The notes under the pieces are model-generated. The model was not told where the DNA came from. It saw only the letters and a program-made list of their open reading frames with translations, and made no database searches. Shown one piece after another: positions 52,958 to 62,183 of a DNA stretch of 64,000 bases. The position numbers and the translations under genes are program-made. Every line of letters begins with the position of its first letter. The first letter of the stretch is position 1. This stretch comes from Zeimonas sp003577305 (GTDB taxonomy: Bacteria > Pseudomonadota > Gammaproteobacteria > Burkholderiales > Burkholderiaceae_E), in assembly GCA_030263385.1 (NCBI GenBank), contig SZOX01000014.1, positions 1-64,000 on the forward strand, written 5' to 3'.

Positions 52958-53991
52958 ACCTGCAAATCGCCATGCTGCTGGGCCAGGACGGCGTCACCAA
53001 CGGCGCGATCTACGCGCTGCTCGCGCTCGCGCTGGTGCTGGTGTTCGCGGTCACCCGGGTGATCTTCATTCCGCAGGGCGAATACGTCGCGCTGGGCGCG
53101 CTCACGCTGGCCAGCCTGCAGGCCGGGAAGACGCCCGGCACCGTGTGGCTGCTGCTGGGCGCGGGTGCACTCGTGACCGCGGTCGAAGCGGCGATCGCGG
53201 TGCGCAGCGGCAGGCGGCGCCACCTCGCGTCCGTCGTCGGCTGGAACCTCGCCTATCCGGCGGCTGCCGCGCTCGCGGTCGCGCTGCTCGACCTGCGCAG
53301 CCTGCCGCAGGCGGCGCAGGTCGGCCTTGCCCTGCTCCTGGTCGTGCCGCTCGGGCCCATGGTCTACCGGCTCGCCTTCCAGCCGCTCGCGCACGCATCG
53401 GTGCTGGTGCTGCTGATCGTGGCGGTCGCGGTGCACTTCGCGCTGGTCGGACTGGGGCTGCTCATCTTCGGGGCCGAAGGCTCGCGCACGCAGCCTTTCA
53501 CCGACGCACGCTTCGATCTCGGCATCGTGTCGCTCAACGGGCAGGCCCTGTGGGTCGTGGGCGCGTCGATCGCGCTGATCGTGCTGCTGTACCTGTTCTT
53601 CGAGCGCACGATCTACGGCAAGGCACTGCGCGCCACCGCGATGAATCGCACCGGCGCCCGCCTGATGGGCATCCCCACGGTGCTGGCCGGCAAGCTGGCG
53701 TTCCTGCTGGTGGCTCTCATCGGCGCGCTGTCGGGGGTCCTGATCGCGCCGCTCACCACGATCTATTACGACACCGGCTTTCTCATCGGCCTGAAGGGCT
53801 TCGTCGGCGCCATCGTGGGCGGCCTGGCGAGCTACCCGGCCGCGGCGGCAGGCGCGCTGCTGGTGGGCCTGCTCGAGTCGTTTTCGTCGTTCTGGGCGTC
53901 GGCGTTCAAGGAGGTGATCGTCTTCACGCTGATCATTCCGGTCCTTCTGTGGCGCTCGCTCGCCACGCGCCGCGTCGACGAGGAAGAATGA
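52954..53991 (+). CDS. Branched-chain-type ABC transporter permease (LivH-like)
   Basis: A 345-residue inner-membrane permease with about nine hydrophobic segments. It has GVTNGAIYALLALALVLVFAVTRVIFIPQGEYVA-like opening sequence and the RATAMNRTGARLMGI cytoplasmic loop that couples to the ATPase. It forms a heterodimer with the LivM half of the next gene. In this island the transporter probably imports indoleacetate or a related aromatic acid. The ATG overlaps the fusion-enzyme stop. Confidence 0.93.
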   Translation: MNLQIAMLLGQDGVTNGAIYALLALALVLVFAVTRVIFIPQGEYVALGALTLASLQAGKTPGTVWLLLGAGALVTAVEAAIAVRSGRRRHLASVVGWNLAYPAAAALAVALLDLRSLPQAAQVGLALLLVVPLGPMVYRLAFQPLAHASVLVLLIVAVAVHFALVGLGLLIFGAEGSRTQPFTDARFDLGIVSLNGQALWVVGASIALIVLLYLFFERTIYGKALRATAMNRTGARLMGIPTVLAGKLAFLLVALIGALSGVLIAPLTTIYYDTGFLIGLKGFVGAIVGGLASYPAAAAGALLVGLLESFSSFWASAFKEVIVFTLIIPVLLWRSLATRRVDEEE

Positions 53992-55790
53992 TGCCGCGCG
54001 CGCCGCTGCTCGCCTTCCTCGTCGCGCTCGCGCTGGCACCGTTCGCGCTGCCCGAGTTCCACGTCATCCTGCTCAACTACATCGGCCTGTATGCGCTGGT
54101 GGCGCTGGGCCTGGTGCTGCTCACCGGCGTTGCGGGACTCACCTCGTTCGGCCAGGCGGCTTTCGTGGGCCTGGGAGCCTATGCGAGCGCGTGGCTGAGC
54201 ACCACCCCCGACCTGCCTGCCTGGCTCGGCTGGGCCGGCGGCTCGCCCTGGATCGGCCTGGCACTGGGGCTGGTCCTCACCGCGATCGTGGCCTGGGTGC
54301 TGGGCGCACTGACGCTGAAGCTGTCGGGCCACTACCTGCCGCTGGGCACGATCGCCTGGGGCATCAGCCTTTACTTCCTGTTCGGCAACCTCGGCTTCCT
54401 GGGCGGGCACACCGGCATCACCGGCATCCCGGCGCTGCACCTGGGCAGCATCGAGGTGCGCGATGCACGCGGCTTCTACTTCCTGATCTGGCTGGTCCTG
54501 CTCGCCGCGATGTGGTTCACGCGCAACCTGCTCGACTCGCGCGAGGGGCGCGCGATCCGCGCACTGCGCGGCGGCGCACTGATGGCCGAAGCGATGGGCG
54601 TCGACACGGCGCGCGCGAAGATGGTCGCCTTCCTCGTCGCCGCGCTCTTCGCCGCCGTATCGGGCTGGCTTTACGCGCACATGCAGCGCTTCGTGAATCC
54701 CACTCCGTTCGGCCTGAACCTGGGCATCGAGTACCTGTTCATGGCGGTGGTCGGGGGCGCGTTCAGCGTCTGGGGCGCGCTGCTCGGTGCGGGCCTCATC
54801 ACCGTCCTCAAGCAATGGCTGCAGGACGTGCTCCCGGCGATCTTCGGCGCCTCGGGCAACTTCGAGGTGATCGTGTTCGGCGTCATGATGGTGCTGCTGC
54901 TGCAGCGCGCGCCCGACGGTCTGTGGCCGATCCTCGTGCGCCGGCTGCCGGCAGCGCGCACCCGCGCGCACGCGCGCCCCGCGGCGCCGCAAGGCGAGCC
55001 GCTGCCGCGGCGCGAGGCGGCAGCGCGCGGCAGCGAGCTCCTCGTGCTGAACGGGGTCGACAAGCGCTACGGCGGCCTGGTGGCGAACCACGACATGAGC
55101 CTCACCGTGCGCGCCGGCGAGGTGATGGCGCTCATCGGCCCCAACGGCGCCGGCAAGAGCACGCTGTTCAACTGCATCTCGGGCGCCCATCCGGTGAGCG
55201 ACGGCGAGATCAGCTTTCTCGGACGACGCATCGAGCGGCTCGACGCCCGGGAGATCGCGCGCCTGGGCATGAGCCGCACTTTCCAGCACGTGCGCCTGCT
55301 GCCGGCGATGAGCGTGCTCGAGAACGTCGCGATCGGCGCGCACCTGCGCGGCGCGCGCGGCGTGCTCGCCGCCGGCCTGCGGCTCGAGCGCACCGAAGAG
55401 CGGCAACTGCTCGCCGAGGCGGCACGCCAGATCGCGCGCGTCGGGCTGGCCGCCAGCATGTTCGAGCCGGCGGGCAATCTCGCCCTCGGCCAGCAGCGCA
55501 TCGTCGAAATCGCGCGCGCGCTGGCCGCCGATCCGTGCCTGCTGCTGCTCGACGAGCCGGCCGCCGGCCTGCGCTTTCGCGAGAAGCAGGCGCTGGCCGA
55601 ACTGCTCGACAGGCTGCGCGGCGAATCGATCGGCATCCTGCTGGTCGAGCACGACATGGACTTCGTCATGGGCCTGGCAGACCGGGTTGTGGTCATGGAG
55701 TTCGGCGAGAAGATCGCCGAGGGCCTTCCCGACGAAGTGCAGAAGAACCCCACGGTGCTCGAAGCCTATCTGGGCGGGGTGGCGGCATGA
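53988..55790 (+). CDS. ABC transporter LivM-LivG fusion (permease and ATPase)
   Basis: A 600-residue fusion. Residues 1-320 form a LivM-type permease (LLTGVAGLTSFGQAAFVGLGAY and ALRGGALMAEAMGVDTARAK). After an Ala/Pro/Arg linker, residues 345-600 are a LivG-type ATPase with IGPNGAGKST, NLALGQQRIVEIARAL, LLLDEPAAGL and VEHDMDFVMG. Such LivM-LivG fusions are known in Burkholderiales. Overlaps of four bases on both sides suggest tight co-translation. Confidence 0.93.
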   Translation: MMPRAPLLAFLVALALAPFALPEFHVILLNYIGLYALVALGLVLLTGVAGLTSFGQAAFVGLGAYASAWLSTTPDLPAWLGWAGGSPWIGLALGLVLTAIVAWVLGALTLKLSGHYLPLGTIAWGISLYFLFGNLGFLGGHTGITGIPALHLGSIEVRDARGFYFLIWLVLLAAMWFTRNLLDSREGRAIRALRGGALMAEAMGVDTARAKMVAFLVAALFAAVSGWLYAHMQRFVNPTPFGLNLGIEYLFMAVVGGAFSVWGALLGAGLITVLKQWLQDVLPAIFGASGNFEVIVFGVMMVLLLQRAPDGLWPILVRRLPAARTRAHARPAAPQGEPLPRREAAARGSELLVLNGVDKRYGGLVANHDMSLTVRAGEVMALIGPNGAGKSTLFNCISGAHPVSDGEISFLGRRIERLDAREIARLGMSRTFQHVRLLPAMSVLENVAIGAHLRGARGVLAAGLRLERTEERQLLAEAARQIARVGLAASMFEPAGNLALGQQRIVEIARALAADPCLLLLDEPAAGLRFREKQALAELLDRLRGESIGILLVEHDMDFVMGLADRVVVMEFGEKIAEGLPDEVQKNPTVLEAYLGGVAA

Positions 55791-56542
55791 CCAGGCCGCA
55801 GGTCGACGCCACCGCGCCCTTGCTGGCCGTCGAGAACCTGTGCGTCTCCTACGGCAAGGTCGAGGCGCTGCACGAGGCGCGCCTGCGCGTCGAAACGGGC
55901 ACCATCGTCACCGTGATCGGCCCGAACGGCGCCGGCAAGACCACGATGCTGTCGGCCATCATGGGCCTGCTCGCGCGCAGCCGCGGTGAAGTGCGCTTTC
56001 TCGGCGAAGCGGCGCCCGCGCTCGACGTCGAGTACATGGTTGCACGCGGCATGGGGCTCGTGCCCGAATCGCGCGCCCTGTTCGGGGAGCTGAGCGTCGC
56101 CGACAACCTGCTGCTGGGCGCGTTCGCGCGCCACCGCGCCGGCGCGCGCGATCATGCCGAATCGATGGAACGCGTGTTCGGCATCTTTCCGCGGCTGCGG
56201 GAACGGCGCGACCAGCAGGCCGGCACGCTCTCGGGCGGCGAACGCCAGATGCTCGCGCTCGGACGCGCGCTGATGGCGCGGCCGCGGCTGCTGCTGCTCG
56301 ACGAGCCGAGCCTGGGGCTGGCGCCGCTGATCGTGAAGGAGATCTTCCGGGTCATCATGGAGCTCAAGCGCAGCGGCGTCTCGATCCTGCTGGTCGAGCA
56401 GAACGCGCGCGCGGCGCTGCAGGTGGCCGATTACGGCTATGTGCTCGAGAACGGCGAAATCGCGCTCGAAGGCGCTGCTGCCGACCTGGCTCACGACCCG
56501 CGGGTCGCCGAGTCGTATCTCGGGCTGGGACGCGAGCAATGA
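55787..56542 (+). CDS. ABC transporter ATPase (LivF-like)
   Basis: A 251-residue ATPase with IGPNGAGKTTMLSAIMG, GTLSGGERQMLALGRALM, LLLDEPSLGLAP and VEQNARAALQVAD, the standard LivF signature set. It pairs with the LivG half of the previous protein. The 113 bases before the binding-protein gene hold GC-rich inverted segments but no clear terminator or promoter. Confidence 0.94.
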   Translation: MTRPQVDATAPLLAVENLCVSYGKVEALHEARLRVETGTIVTVIGPNGAGKTTMLSAIMGLLARSRGEVRFLGEAAPALDVEYMVARGMGLVPESRALFGELSVADNLLLGAFARHRAGARDHAESMERVFGIFPRLRERRDQQAGTLSGGERQMLALGRALMARPRLLLLDEPSLGLAPLIVKEIFRVIMELKRSGVSILLVEQNARAALQVADYGYVLENGEIALEGAAADLAHDPRVAESYLGLGREQ

Positions 56543-56655
56543 CGGTGCGCACGCCAGGATAGCGGACGTCAGGACTCCCGTTGCGGCCGGCGCCCCGCGG
56601 GCCGGTTGCGGTAGCACAATGCAGCATCGATCAACCACGCTGAAGGAGCGAGACG

Positions 56656-57813
56656 ATGAGAAGGAGACCAACCGCAGTCCTGCTGGCCCTGTCGGGACTG
56701 GCACTGACCGCAAGCCTGTCGGCGCATGCGCAGGTGAAGATCGGAGTGATCACCTCGGCCACCGGGCCCACCGCCTTCGTCGGCATCCCGCAGAAGAACA
56801 CCGCGACGCTGCTGCCGACGAAGATCGGAGACTTCACCGTCGAATACGTGAGCTACGACGACGCCAGCGACTCCACCCAGAGCGTGCAGCTCACGAAGAA
56901 ACTGCTGTCGGAATCGAAGATCGACGCGATGATCGGCCCGTCGGGTTCGCCGAACGCGATGGGCGTGCTGCAGTTCATCGCGGAGGCGAAGACGCCGATG
57001 CTCGCGCCGGTCGGCACCGGTGCGGTGGTGCTGCCGATGGACGACCAGAAGCGCTGGGCGTTCAAGACGCACCCGAACGACGACGTGATCAGCGACGGCC
57101 TGATCGCCGCCATGACGAAGCGCGGCGTGAAGACCGTCGGCTTCATCGGCTATAACGACCCCTACGGCGAGGTCTGGTACAAGACCTTCGCGCCGATGGC
57201 CGAGAAGGCTGGCCTGAAGATCGTCGCCAACGAGCGCTACAGCCGGCAGGACACCAGCGTCACCGGACAGGTGCTCAAGCTGATCGCGGCGAACCCCGAC
57301 GCGGTGCTGGTCGCGGGCGTGGCCGCCGGCGCTGCGCTGCCGCACACGCAGCTCGTCGACGCAGGCTACAAGGGCACCATCTTCCACACCCACGGATCGG
57401 CGACAGGTGCGTTCATCCAGATCGGCGGCAAGAAAGTCGAGGGTGCGATGGTGGTCGGGCCGCTGCTGCTGGTGATCGACGAGATCCCCGACAGCGTGCC
57501 GACGAAGAAGGCGGCGCTCGAATACCTGACGAAGTACGAGAAGCAGTTCGGGTCGCGCCCGCCGATCTTCGGGGCCGGAGTGTGGGACGCCGGCCTGCTG
57601 TTGCAGCACACGATTCCGGCGGCCGCGAAGAAAGGCAAGCCGGGCACGCCGGAGTTCCGCGCGGCGCTGCGCGATGCGCTGGAAGCGACGCACGACCTCG
57701 TCACCGCGCAGGGTGTGGTCAACATGACGCCGCAGGACCACTCGGGCTACGATCGGCGTGGTCGCGTGCTGATGACGGTGAAGAACGGCAAGTTCACGCT
57801 GGTCAGCGACTGA
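56656..57813 (+). CDS. ABC transporter substrate-binding protein (type 1 periplasmic)
   Basis: A 385-residue LivK-like binding protein. The signal peptide (residues 1-25) is cleaved after AHA, and the mature protein starts QVKIGVITSATGPTA. IGPSGSPNAMGVLQFI and VGFIGYNDPYGEVWY are typical of the family. Binding proteins of this subgroup often take aromatic acids. It serves the transporter encoded just upstream. AAGGAG lies before the ATG. Confidence 0.93.
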   Translation: MRRRPTAVLLALSGLALTASLSAHAQVKIGVITSATGPTAFVGIPQKNTATLLPTKIGDFTVEYVSYDDASDSTQSVQLTKKLLSESKIDAMIGPSGSPNAMGVLQFIAEAKTPMLAPVGTGAVVLPMDDQKRWAFKTHPNDDVISDGLIAAMTKRGVKTVGFIGYNDPYGEVWYKTFAPMAEKAGLKIVANERYSRQDTSVTGQVLKLIAANPDAVLVAGVAAGAALPHTQLVDAGYKGTIFHTHGSATGAFIQIGGKKVEGAMVVGPLLLVIDEIPDSVPTKKAALEYLTKYEKQFGSRPPIFGAGVWDAGLLLQHTIPAAAKKGKPGTPEFRAALRDALEATHDLVTAQGVVNMTPQDHSGYDRRGRVLMTVKNGKFTLVSD

Positions 57814-57838
57814 CAAGGCAATCCGGGCGGGGGACGCG

Positions 57839-60800
57839 ATGACCCTTGCGAGCGTATCGCTCGACGACAAGTATCGCGCCGAGCACGGGCGCGTGTTCCT
57901 CACCGGAGTGCAGGCGCTGGCGCGGCTGCCGATGCTGCAGCGCCAGCGCGACGCGGCCGCGGGCCTGAACACCGCCGGCTACGTTTCGGGTTACCGCGGC
58001 TCGCCGCTGGCCGGGCTCGACACCGCGCTGCATGGCGCGAAGGTCTTCCTCGACGCGCAGCACATCAGCTTTCGCCCGGCGGTGAACGAGGAACTCGCGG
58101 CCACCGCGATCTGGGGCACGCAGCAACTGCACCTGTTCCCCGATCCGCAGTTCGACGGCGTCTTCGCCATGTGGTACGGGAAGGGCCCTGGTGTCGACCG
58201 CTCGATCGACGTATTCAAGAACGCCAACTATGCCGGCACCTCGAAGCACGGCGGCGTGCTGGTGGTGGCCGGCGACGATCCGGGGGCGCGTTCCTCGTCG
58301 GTAGCGCACCAGAGCGACCACGCCTTCTCGGCCTGCGGCATCCCGATGCTCGCGCCGGCGGGCATCCAGGAATACCTCGATCTCGGACTGCACGGCTGGG
58401 CGATGTCGCGCTACTCCGGCTGCTGGGTCGCGCTCAAGACCACGACCGACACCGTCGAGAGCTCGGGCCCGGTGGTCATCGATGCCGATCGCATCCGGGT
58501 GCGCCTGCCCGACGATTTCCGGCTGCCGCCCGACGGTCTTCACCTGCGCTGGCCCGATCCGCAGCTCGTGCAGGAACGGCGCATGCTCGAATTCAAGGTG
58601 TACGCGGCGCTCGCATATGCCCGTGCCAACCGGCTCGACCACGTGGTGTTCGATTCGCCGCGGCCGCGCCTGGGCATCATCGCCAGCGGCAAGGCGTATC
58701 TCGACACGCGCCAGGCGCTCGACGACCTCGGCATCGATGCGCGCACCGCCGCCGACATCGGGCTGCGGCTCTACAAGGTCGCCATGCCCTGGCCGCTGGA
58801 GGCCGACGGCGTACGGCGCTTCGCCGAAGGACTCGAAGAGATCCTCGTCATCGAGGAGAAGCGCCAGCTGATCGAGTACCAGATCAAGGAGCAGCTCTAC
58901 AACTGGCGCGAAGACGTGCGCCCCCGCGTGGTCGGCAAGTTTCCCGACGTCGACGAGTGGATGCCGCAAGCGTGCTCGCCCACGGGCGATGGTGCAGCAG
59001 GCCCTGCTGCATCGCCCGCCGGTGGCGCGCAGCCGGGCGGCAGGTACGGGCGCTGGCTGGTGCCGCCGACGGGCGAACTCACGCCGGCGATCGTGGCACG
59101 CGCGATCGCCGCCCGCCTGGAGCGTTTCCACAGCTCGCCCGCGATTCGCGAGCGGCTGGCGATTCTCGACGCGATCGACGCCACGCTCGCGCGCCCGCGT
59201 TCGTCGACGGTGCGCGCACCCTGGTTCTGCTCCGGGTGCCCGCACAACCGCTCGACCGTGGTGCCGGAGGGTTCGGCCGCGCTGGCTGGCGTGGGCTGCC
59301 ACCTGATGGCGGTGTGGATGGACCGCAATACCTCCACCATCGCCCAGATGGGCGGCGAAGGCGTGAACTGGCTCGGCATTGCCGGGCACTCGGGCACCCG
59401 CCACGTCTTCGCGAACATGGGCGACGGCACCTACTACCACTCCGGACTTCTGGCGATCCGCGCGGCGGTCGCCGCGGGCGTCGACATCACCTACAAGATC
59501 CTCTACAACGATGCCGTTGCGATGACCGGCGGCCAGCCGGTCGACGGCCCGCTCAGCGTGCCGCAGATCACGCGCCAGGTGGCTGCCGAGGGCGTCGAGC
59601 ACATCGAGGTGCTCGCGGAAGACCCGGCCGCCTATCCGCGCGACGCCGGATTCGCTCCCGGCGTCCAGGTGCGCTCGCGCGACGAACTCGACGCGGTGCA
59701 ACGGCGGCTGCGCGAAGTGCGCGGCGTCACGGTGATCGTCTACGACCAGACCTGCGCCGCCGAGAAACGCCGGCGGCGCAAGCGCGGCAGTTACCCCGAT
59801 CCGGCGCGGCGCGTGTTCATCAACGAACTGGTGTGCGAAGGCTGCGGCGACTGCAGCGCCAGGTCGAACTGTCTGTCGGTCGTTCCGGTGGAGACCGAGT
59901 TCGGCCGCAAGCGCGCGATCGACCAGTTCTCGTGCAACAAGGACTACTCCTGCGTCGACGGCTTCTGCCCCAGCTTCGTGACCGTCGAAGGCGGCGCGCT
60001 GCGCAAGCGCCGGCCGGTCGGCACCGACGCCGGCGCTTTCGCTGCGCTGCCCGAGCCCGCGCTGCCCGGCCTGGCGCGCCCCTGGAGCATCGTGATCGCC
60101 GGCATCGGGGGCACCGGCGTCGTCACCATCGGTGCCTTGCTCGGCATGGCGGCGCACCTCGAGGGCAAGGCGGTCTCGGTGCTCGACATGACCGGCCTGG
60201 CGCAGAAAGGCGGCGCGGTGATGTCGCACGTGCGCCTGGCCAACGACCAGGGCGTGCTGCACGCGGCGCGCGTGGCCACCGGCGAGGCCAACCTCGTGCT
60301 CGGCTGCGACCTCATCGTCACGACGAGCGAAGACGCGCTCTCGAAAATGCGCGCCGGCCTCACGCGCGCGGTGGTCAACACCGGACAGACGATCACCGGC
60401 GACTTCGTGCGCAACCCCGACTACCCGTTCCCGCTGGCGACGATGCAGCGCCAGGTGCGCGATGCGGTGGGCAACGACGCGGCGATCTTCGTCGACTCGG
60501 CGCGGCTGGCCACCTTGCTGATGGGCCACTCGATCGCGGCCAACATCTTCATGCTCGGCTTTGCCTGGCAGCAGGGACTGGTGCCGGTGTCGGCCGAAGC
60601 GATCATGCGCGCGATCGAACTGAACGGGGTGGCCGTCGGCGACAATCGCGACGCGTTCCTGTGGGGACGGCGCGCTGCCTTCGACCCCGAAGGCGTGGAG
60701 CGGATCGCGGCGGCGGCCGAACCCACGATGCCGACGCACCGGCTTTCGGAGAGTCTCGAGGAGATCATCGAGCGGCGCCGCACCTGGCTGGTGGGTTACC

Positions 60801-61429
60801 AGGACGAAGCCTACTCGCGCCGCTATGCGGGTCTGGTCGAGCGCGTGCGGCGCGCCGAGCACGACGCGCTGCCCGGCAGTACGCAACTCACCGAGGCGGT
60901 GGCGCGCGGCTGGTTCCGGCTGCTGGCCCGCAAGGATCCCTACGAGGTGGCGCGTCTGTTCACCGACGGCGAGTTCGAGCGCGCATTGCGCGCCACCTTC
61001 GAAGGCGACTTCACCCTGAACTACCACCTCGGCTATCCGCAGTGGGGGCGCGTCGACCCGGGCACCGGCGAGACGAAGAAGCGCCGCTACGGACCGTGGA
61101 TGATTCACCTGTTCCGGGTACTGGCGCGCCTGAAGCGGCTGCGCGACACCCCCTTCGATCCGTTCGGCCTGAGCGCCGAGCGGCGCCTCGAACGCGCGCT
61201 GATGACGCGTTACGAAGCCACCGTGGACACGCTGCTCGCCGGCCTCGGGGCCGACACGCTCACGCTCGCGGTGCAGATCGCGCGCCTGCCGGAGAGCATC
61301 CGCGGCTACGGCCCGATCCGCCAGCGCGCCGCCGAAACCGCCCGCCGCCACGAAGAACAACTGCTCGAGACCATGCGCGAACGCATCGCAGCGCGAGCGG
61401 GCCGCGGCGTTCCCGTCGAGCTCGCGTAG
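57839..61429 (+). CDS. Indolepyruvate ferredoxin oxidoreductase (fused)
   Basis: A 1196-residue fused 2-oxoacid:ferredoxin oxidoreductase. An N-terminal pyrimidine-binding domain (GYVSGYRGSPLAGLD) is followed by a TPP domain (WFCSGCPHN, NMGDGTYYHSGL). A cysteine-rich cluster region follows (CEGCGDCSARSNCL, CNKDYSCVDGFCP), and then the gamma-type domain (GIGGTGVVTIGALLGMAAHLEGK). It converts aryl pyruvates, classically indolepyruvate, to aryl-acetyl-CoA. That would feed tryptophan carbon into the pathway as indoleacetyl-CoA. It lies 25 bases after the binding-protein gene. Confidence 0.93.
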   Translation: MTLASVSLDDKYRAEHGRVFLTGVQALARLPMLQRQRDAAAGLNTAGYVSGYRGSPLAGLDTALHGAKVFLDAQHISFRPAVNEELAATAIWGTQQLHLFPDPQFDGVFAMWYGKGPGVDRSIDVFKNANYAGTSKHGGVLVVAGDDPGARSSSVAHQSDHAFSACGIPMLAPAGIQEYLDLGLHGWAMSRYSGCWVALKTTTDTVESSGPVVIDADRIRVRLPDDFRLPPDGLHLRWPDPQLVQERRMLEFKVYAALAYARANRLDHVVFDSPRPRLGIIASGKAYLDTRQALDDLGIDARTAADIGLRLYKVAMPWPLEADGVRRFAEGLEEILVIEEKRQLIEYQIKEQLYNWREDVRPRVVGKFPDVDEWMPQACSPTGDGAAGPAASPAGGAQPGGRYGRWLVPPTGELTPAIVARAIAARLERFHSSPAIRERLAILDAIDATLARPRSSTVRAPWFCSGCPHNRSTVVPEGSAALAGVGCHLMAVWMDRNTSTIAQMGGEGVNWLGIAGHSGTRHVFANMGDGTYYHSGLLAIRAAVAAGVDITYKILYNDAVAMTGGQPVDGPLSVPQITRQVAAEGVEHIEVLAEDPAAYPRDAGFAPGVQVRSRDELDAVQRRLREVRGVTVIVYDQTCAAEKRRRRKRGSYPDPARRVFINELVCEGCGDCSARSNCLSVVPVETEFGRKRAIDQFSCNKDYSCVDGFCPSFVTVEGGALRKRRPVGTDAGAFAALPEPALPGLARPWSIVIAGIGGTGVVTIGALLGMAAHLEGKAVSVLDMTGLAQKGGAVMSHVRLANDQGVLHAARVATGEANLVLGCDLIVTTSEDALSKMRAGLTRAVVNTGQTITGDFVRNPDYPFPLATMQRQVRDAVGNDAAIFVDSARLATLLMGHSIAANIFMLGFAWQQGLVPVSAEAIMRAIELNGVAVGDNRDAFLWGRRAAFDPEGVERIAAAAEPTMPTHRLSESLEEIIERRRTWLVGYQDEAYSRRYAGLVERVRRAEHDALPGSTQLTEAVARGWFRLLARKDPYEVARLFTDGEFERALRATFEGDFTLNYHLGYPQWGRVDPGTGETKKRRYGPWMIHLFRVLARLKRLRDTPFDPFGLSAERRLERALMTRYEATVDTLLAGLGADTLTLAVQIARLPESIRGYGPIRQRAAETARRHEEQLLETMRERIAARAGRGVPVELA

Positions 61430-61493
61430 CAGCCGTTGCGCACGGTCTGGCGCCGACCGGCCGCATCGTCGCGCAGCCGGTATGCGCCGCGCT

Positions 61494-62183
61494 TCAGCGC
61501 GCGTAGCGCGTCTGGATCACCTGCGCGAGGATCGCCACTGCGATCTCCACGGGGGCGCGTCCGCCCAGATCGAGGCCGATCGGCGCGTGGATACGCGCGA
61601 GCGCATCGCCGAGTCCGGCCGCAGTGAGCCGCTCCACCCGCCTGGCGTGCGTGCGCGTGCTGCCCAGCGCCCCGATGTAGAAGGCCGGGCTGCGCAGCGC
61701 CGCGGCGAGCGCCGGATCGTCCAGCTTCGGGTCGTGCGACAGCGTCACCACCGCGGTTTCCGCATCGATGCCGAGCTGGGCAATTGCCTCGTCGGGCCAC
61801 TGCGAAACCATGTTGACCCCGGGCAGCCGCTCCGTGGTGGCGAAGGCGCGGCGCGGGTCGATCACCGTGACCTCGTAGCCGGCCATCGCCGCCATCGGCG
61901 CCAGCGCCTGCGCGATGTGTACTGCGCCCACCACGATCATGCGCGGCGGCCGCGCATGGCAACGCACGAACAGCGTCTCGTCGTGTTGCCCCAGCGGTCC
62001 GCTGCGATTGCCGCGCAGCCGCTGGCGGGCTTCCTGCACCTGTTCGGCGTCGAGCGCGAGTTCGCCCGACACCTCGTCGTGATGCACCAGCGCCTGAAGG
62101 CCGTCGGCCAGTCGAGTGACCACGGCCACCGGCCGCCGTGCGGCGCGGTCGGCGAGCACCTGTTCGAAGAGTTCGACCTTCAC
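61494..62183 (-). CDS. XdhC C-terminal (Rossmann) domain protein
   Basis: A 229-residue protein carrying the second half of XdhC/CoxI: a linker region, then a Rossmann-like domain (RMIVVGAVHIAQALAPMAAMAGYEVTVIDPRRAF, shortened here to its hallmark VVGAVHIAQAL and VTVIDPR). FYIGALGSTRTHARR and IGLDLGGRAPVEIAVAI follow. XdhC binds the molybdenum cofactor and inserts the sulfurated form into hydroxylases. I chose the GTG at 62183, which overlaps the upstream stop (GTGA). Together with the C-terminal domain of that gene it rebuilds a full XdhC. Confidence 0.88.
   Translation of the reverse strand: MKVELFEQVLADRAARRPVAVVTRLADGLQALVHHDEVSGELALDAEQVQEARQRLRGNRSGPLGQHDETLFVRCHARPPRMIVVGAVHIAQALAPMAAMAGYEVTVIDPRRAFATTERLPGVNMVSQWPDEAIAQLGIDAETAVVTLSHDPKLDDPALAAALRSPAFYIGALGSTRTHARRVERLTAAGLGDALARIHAPIGLDLGGRAPVEIAVAILAQVIQTRYAR

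Noticed and set aside
57803..61360. A 1185-codon minus-strand frame over the indolepyruvate oxidoreductase
   Set aside because: Antisense shadow. The plus-strand frame has full TPP, Fe-S and gamma-domain motifs.
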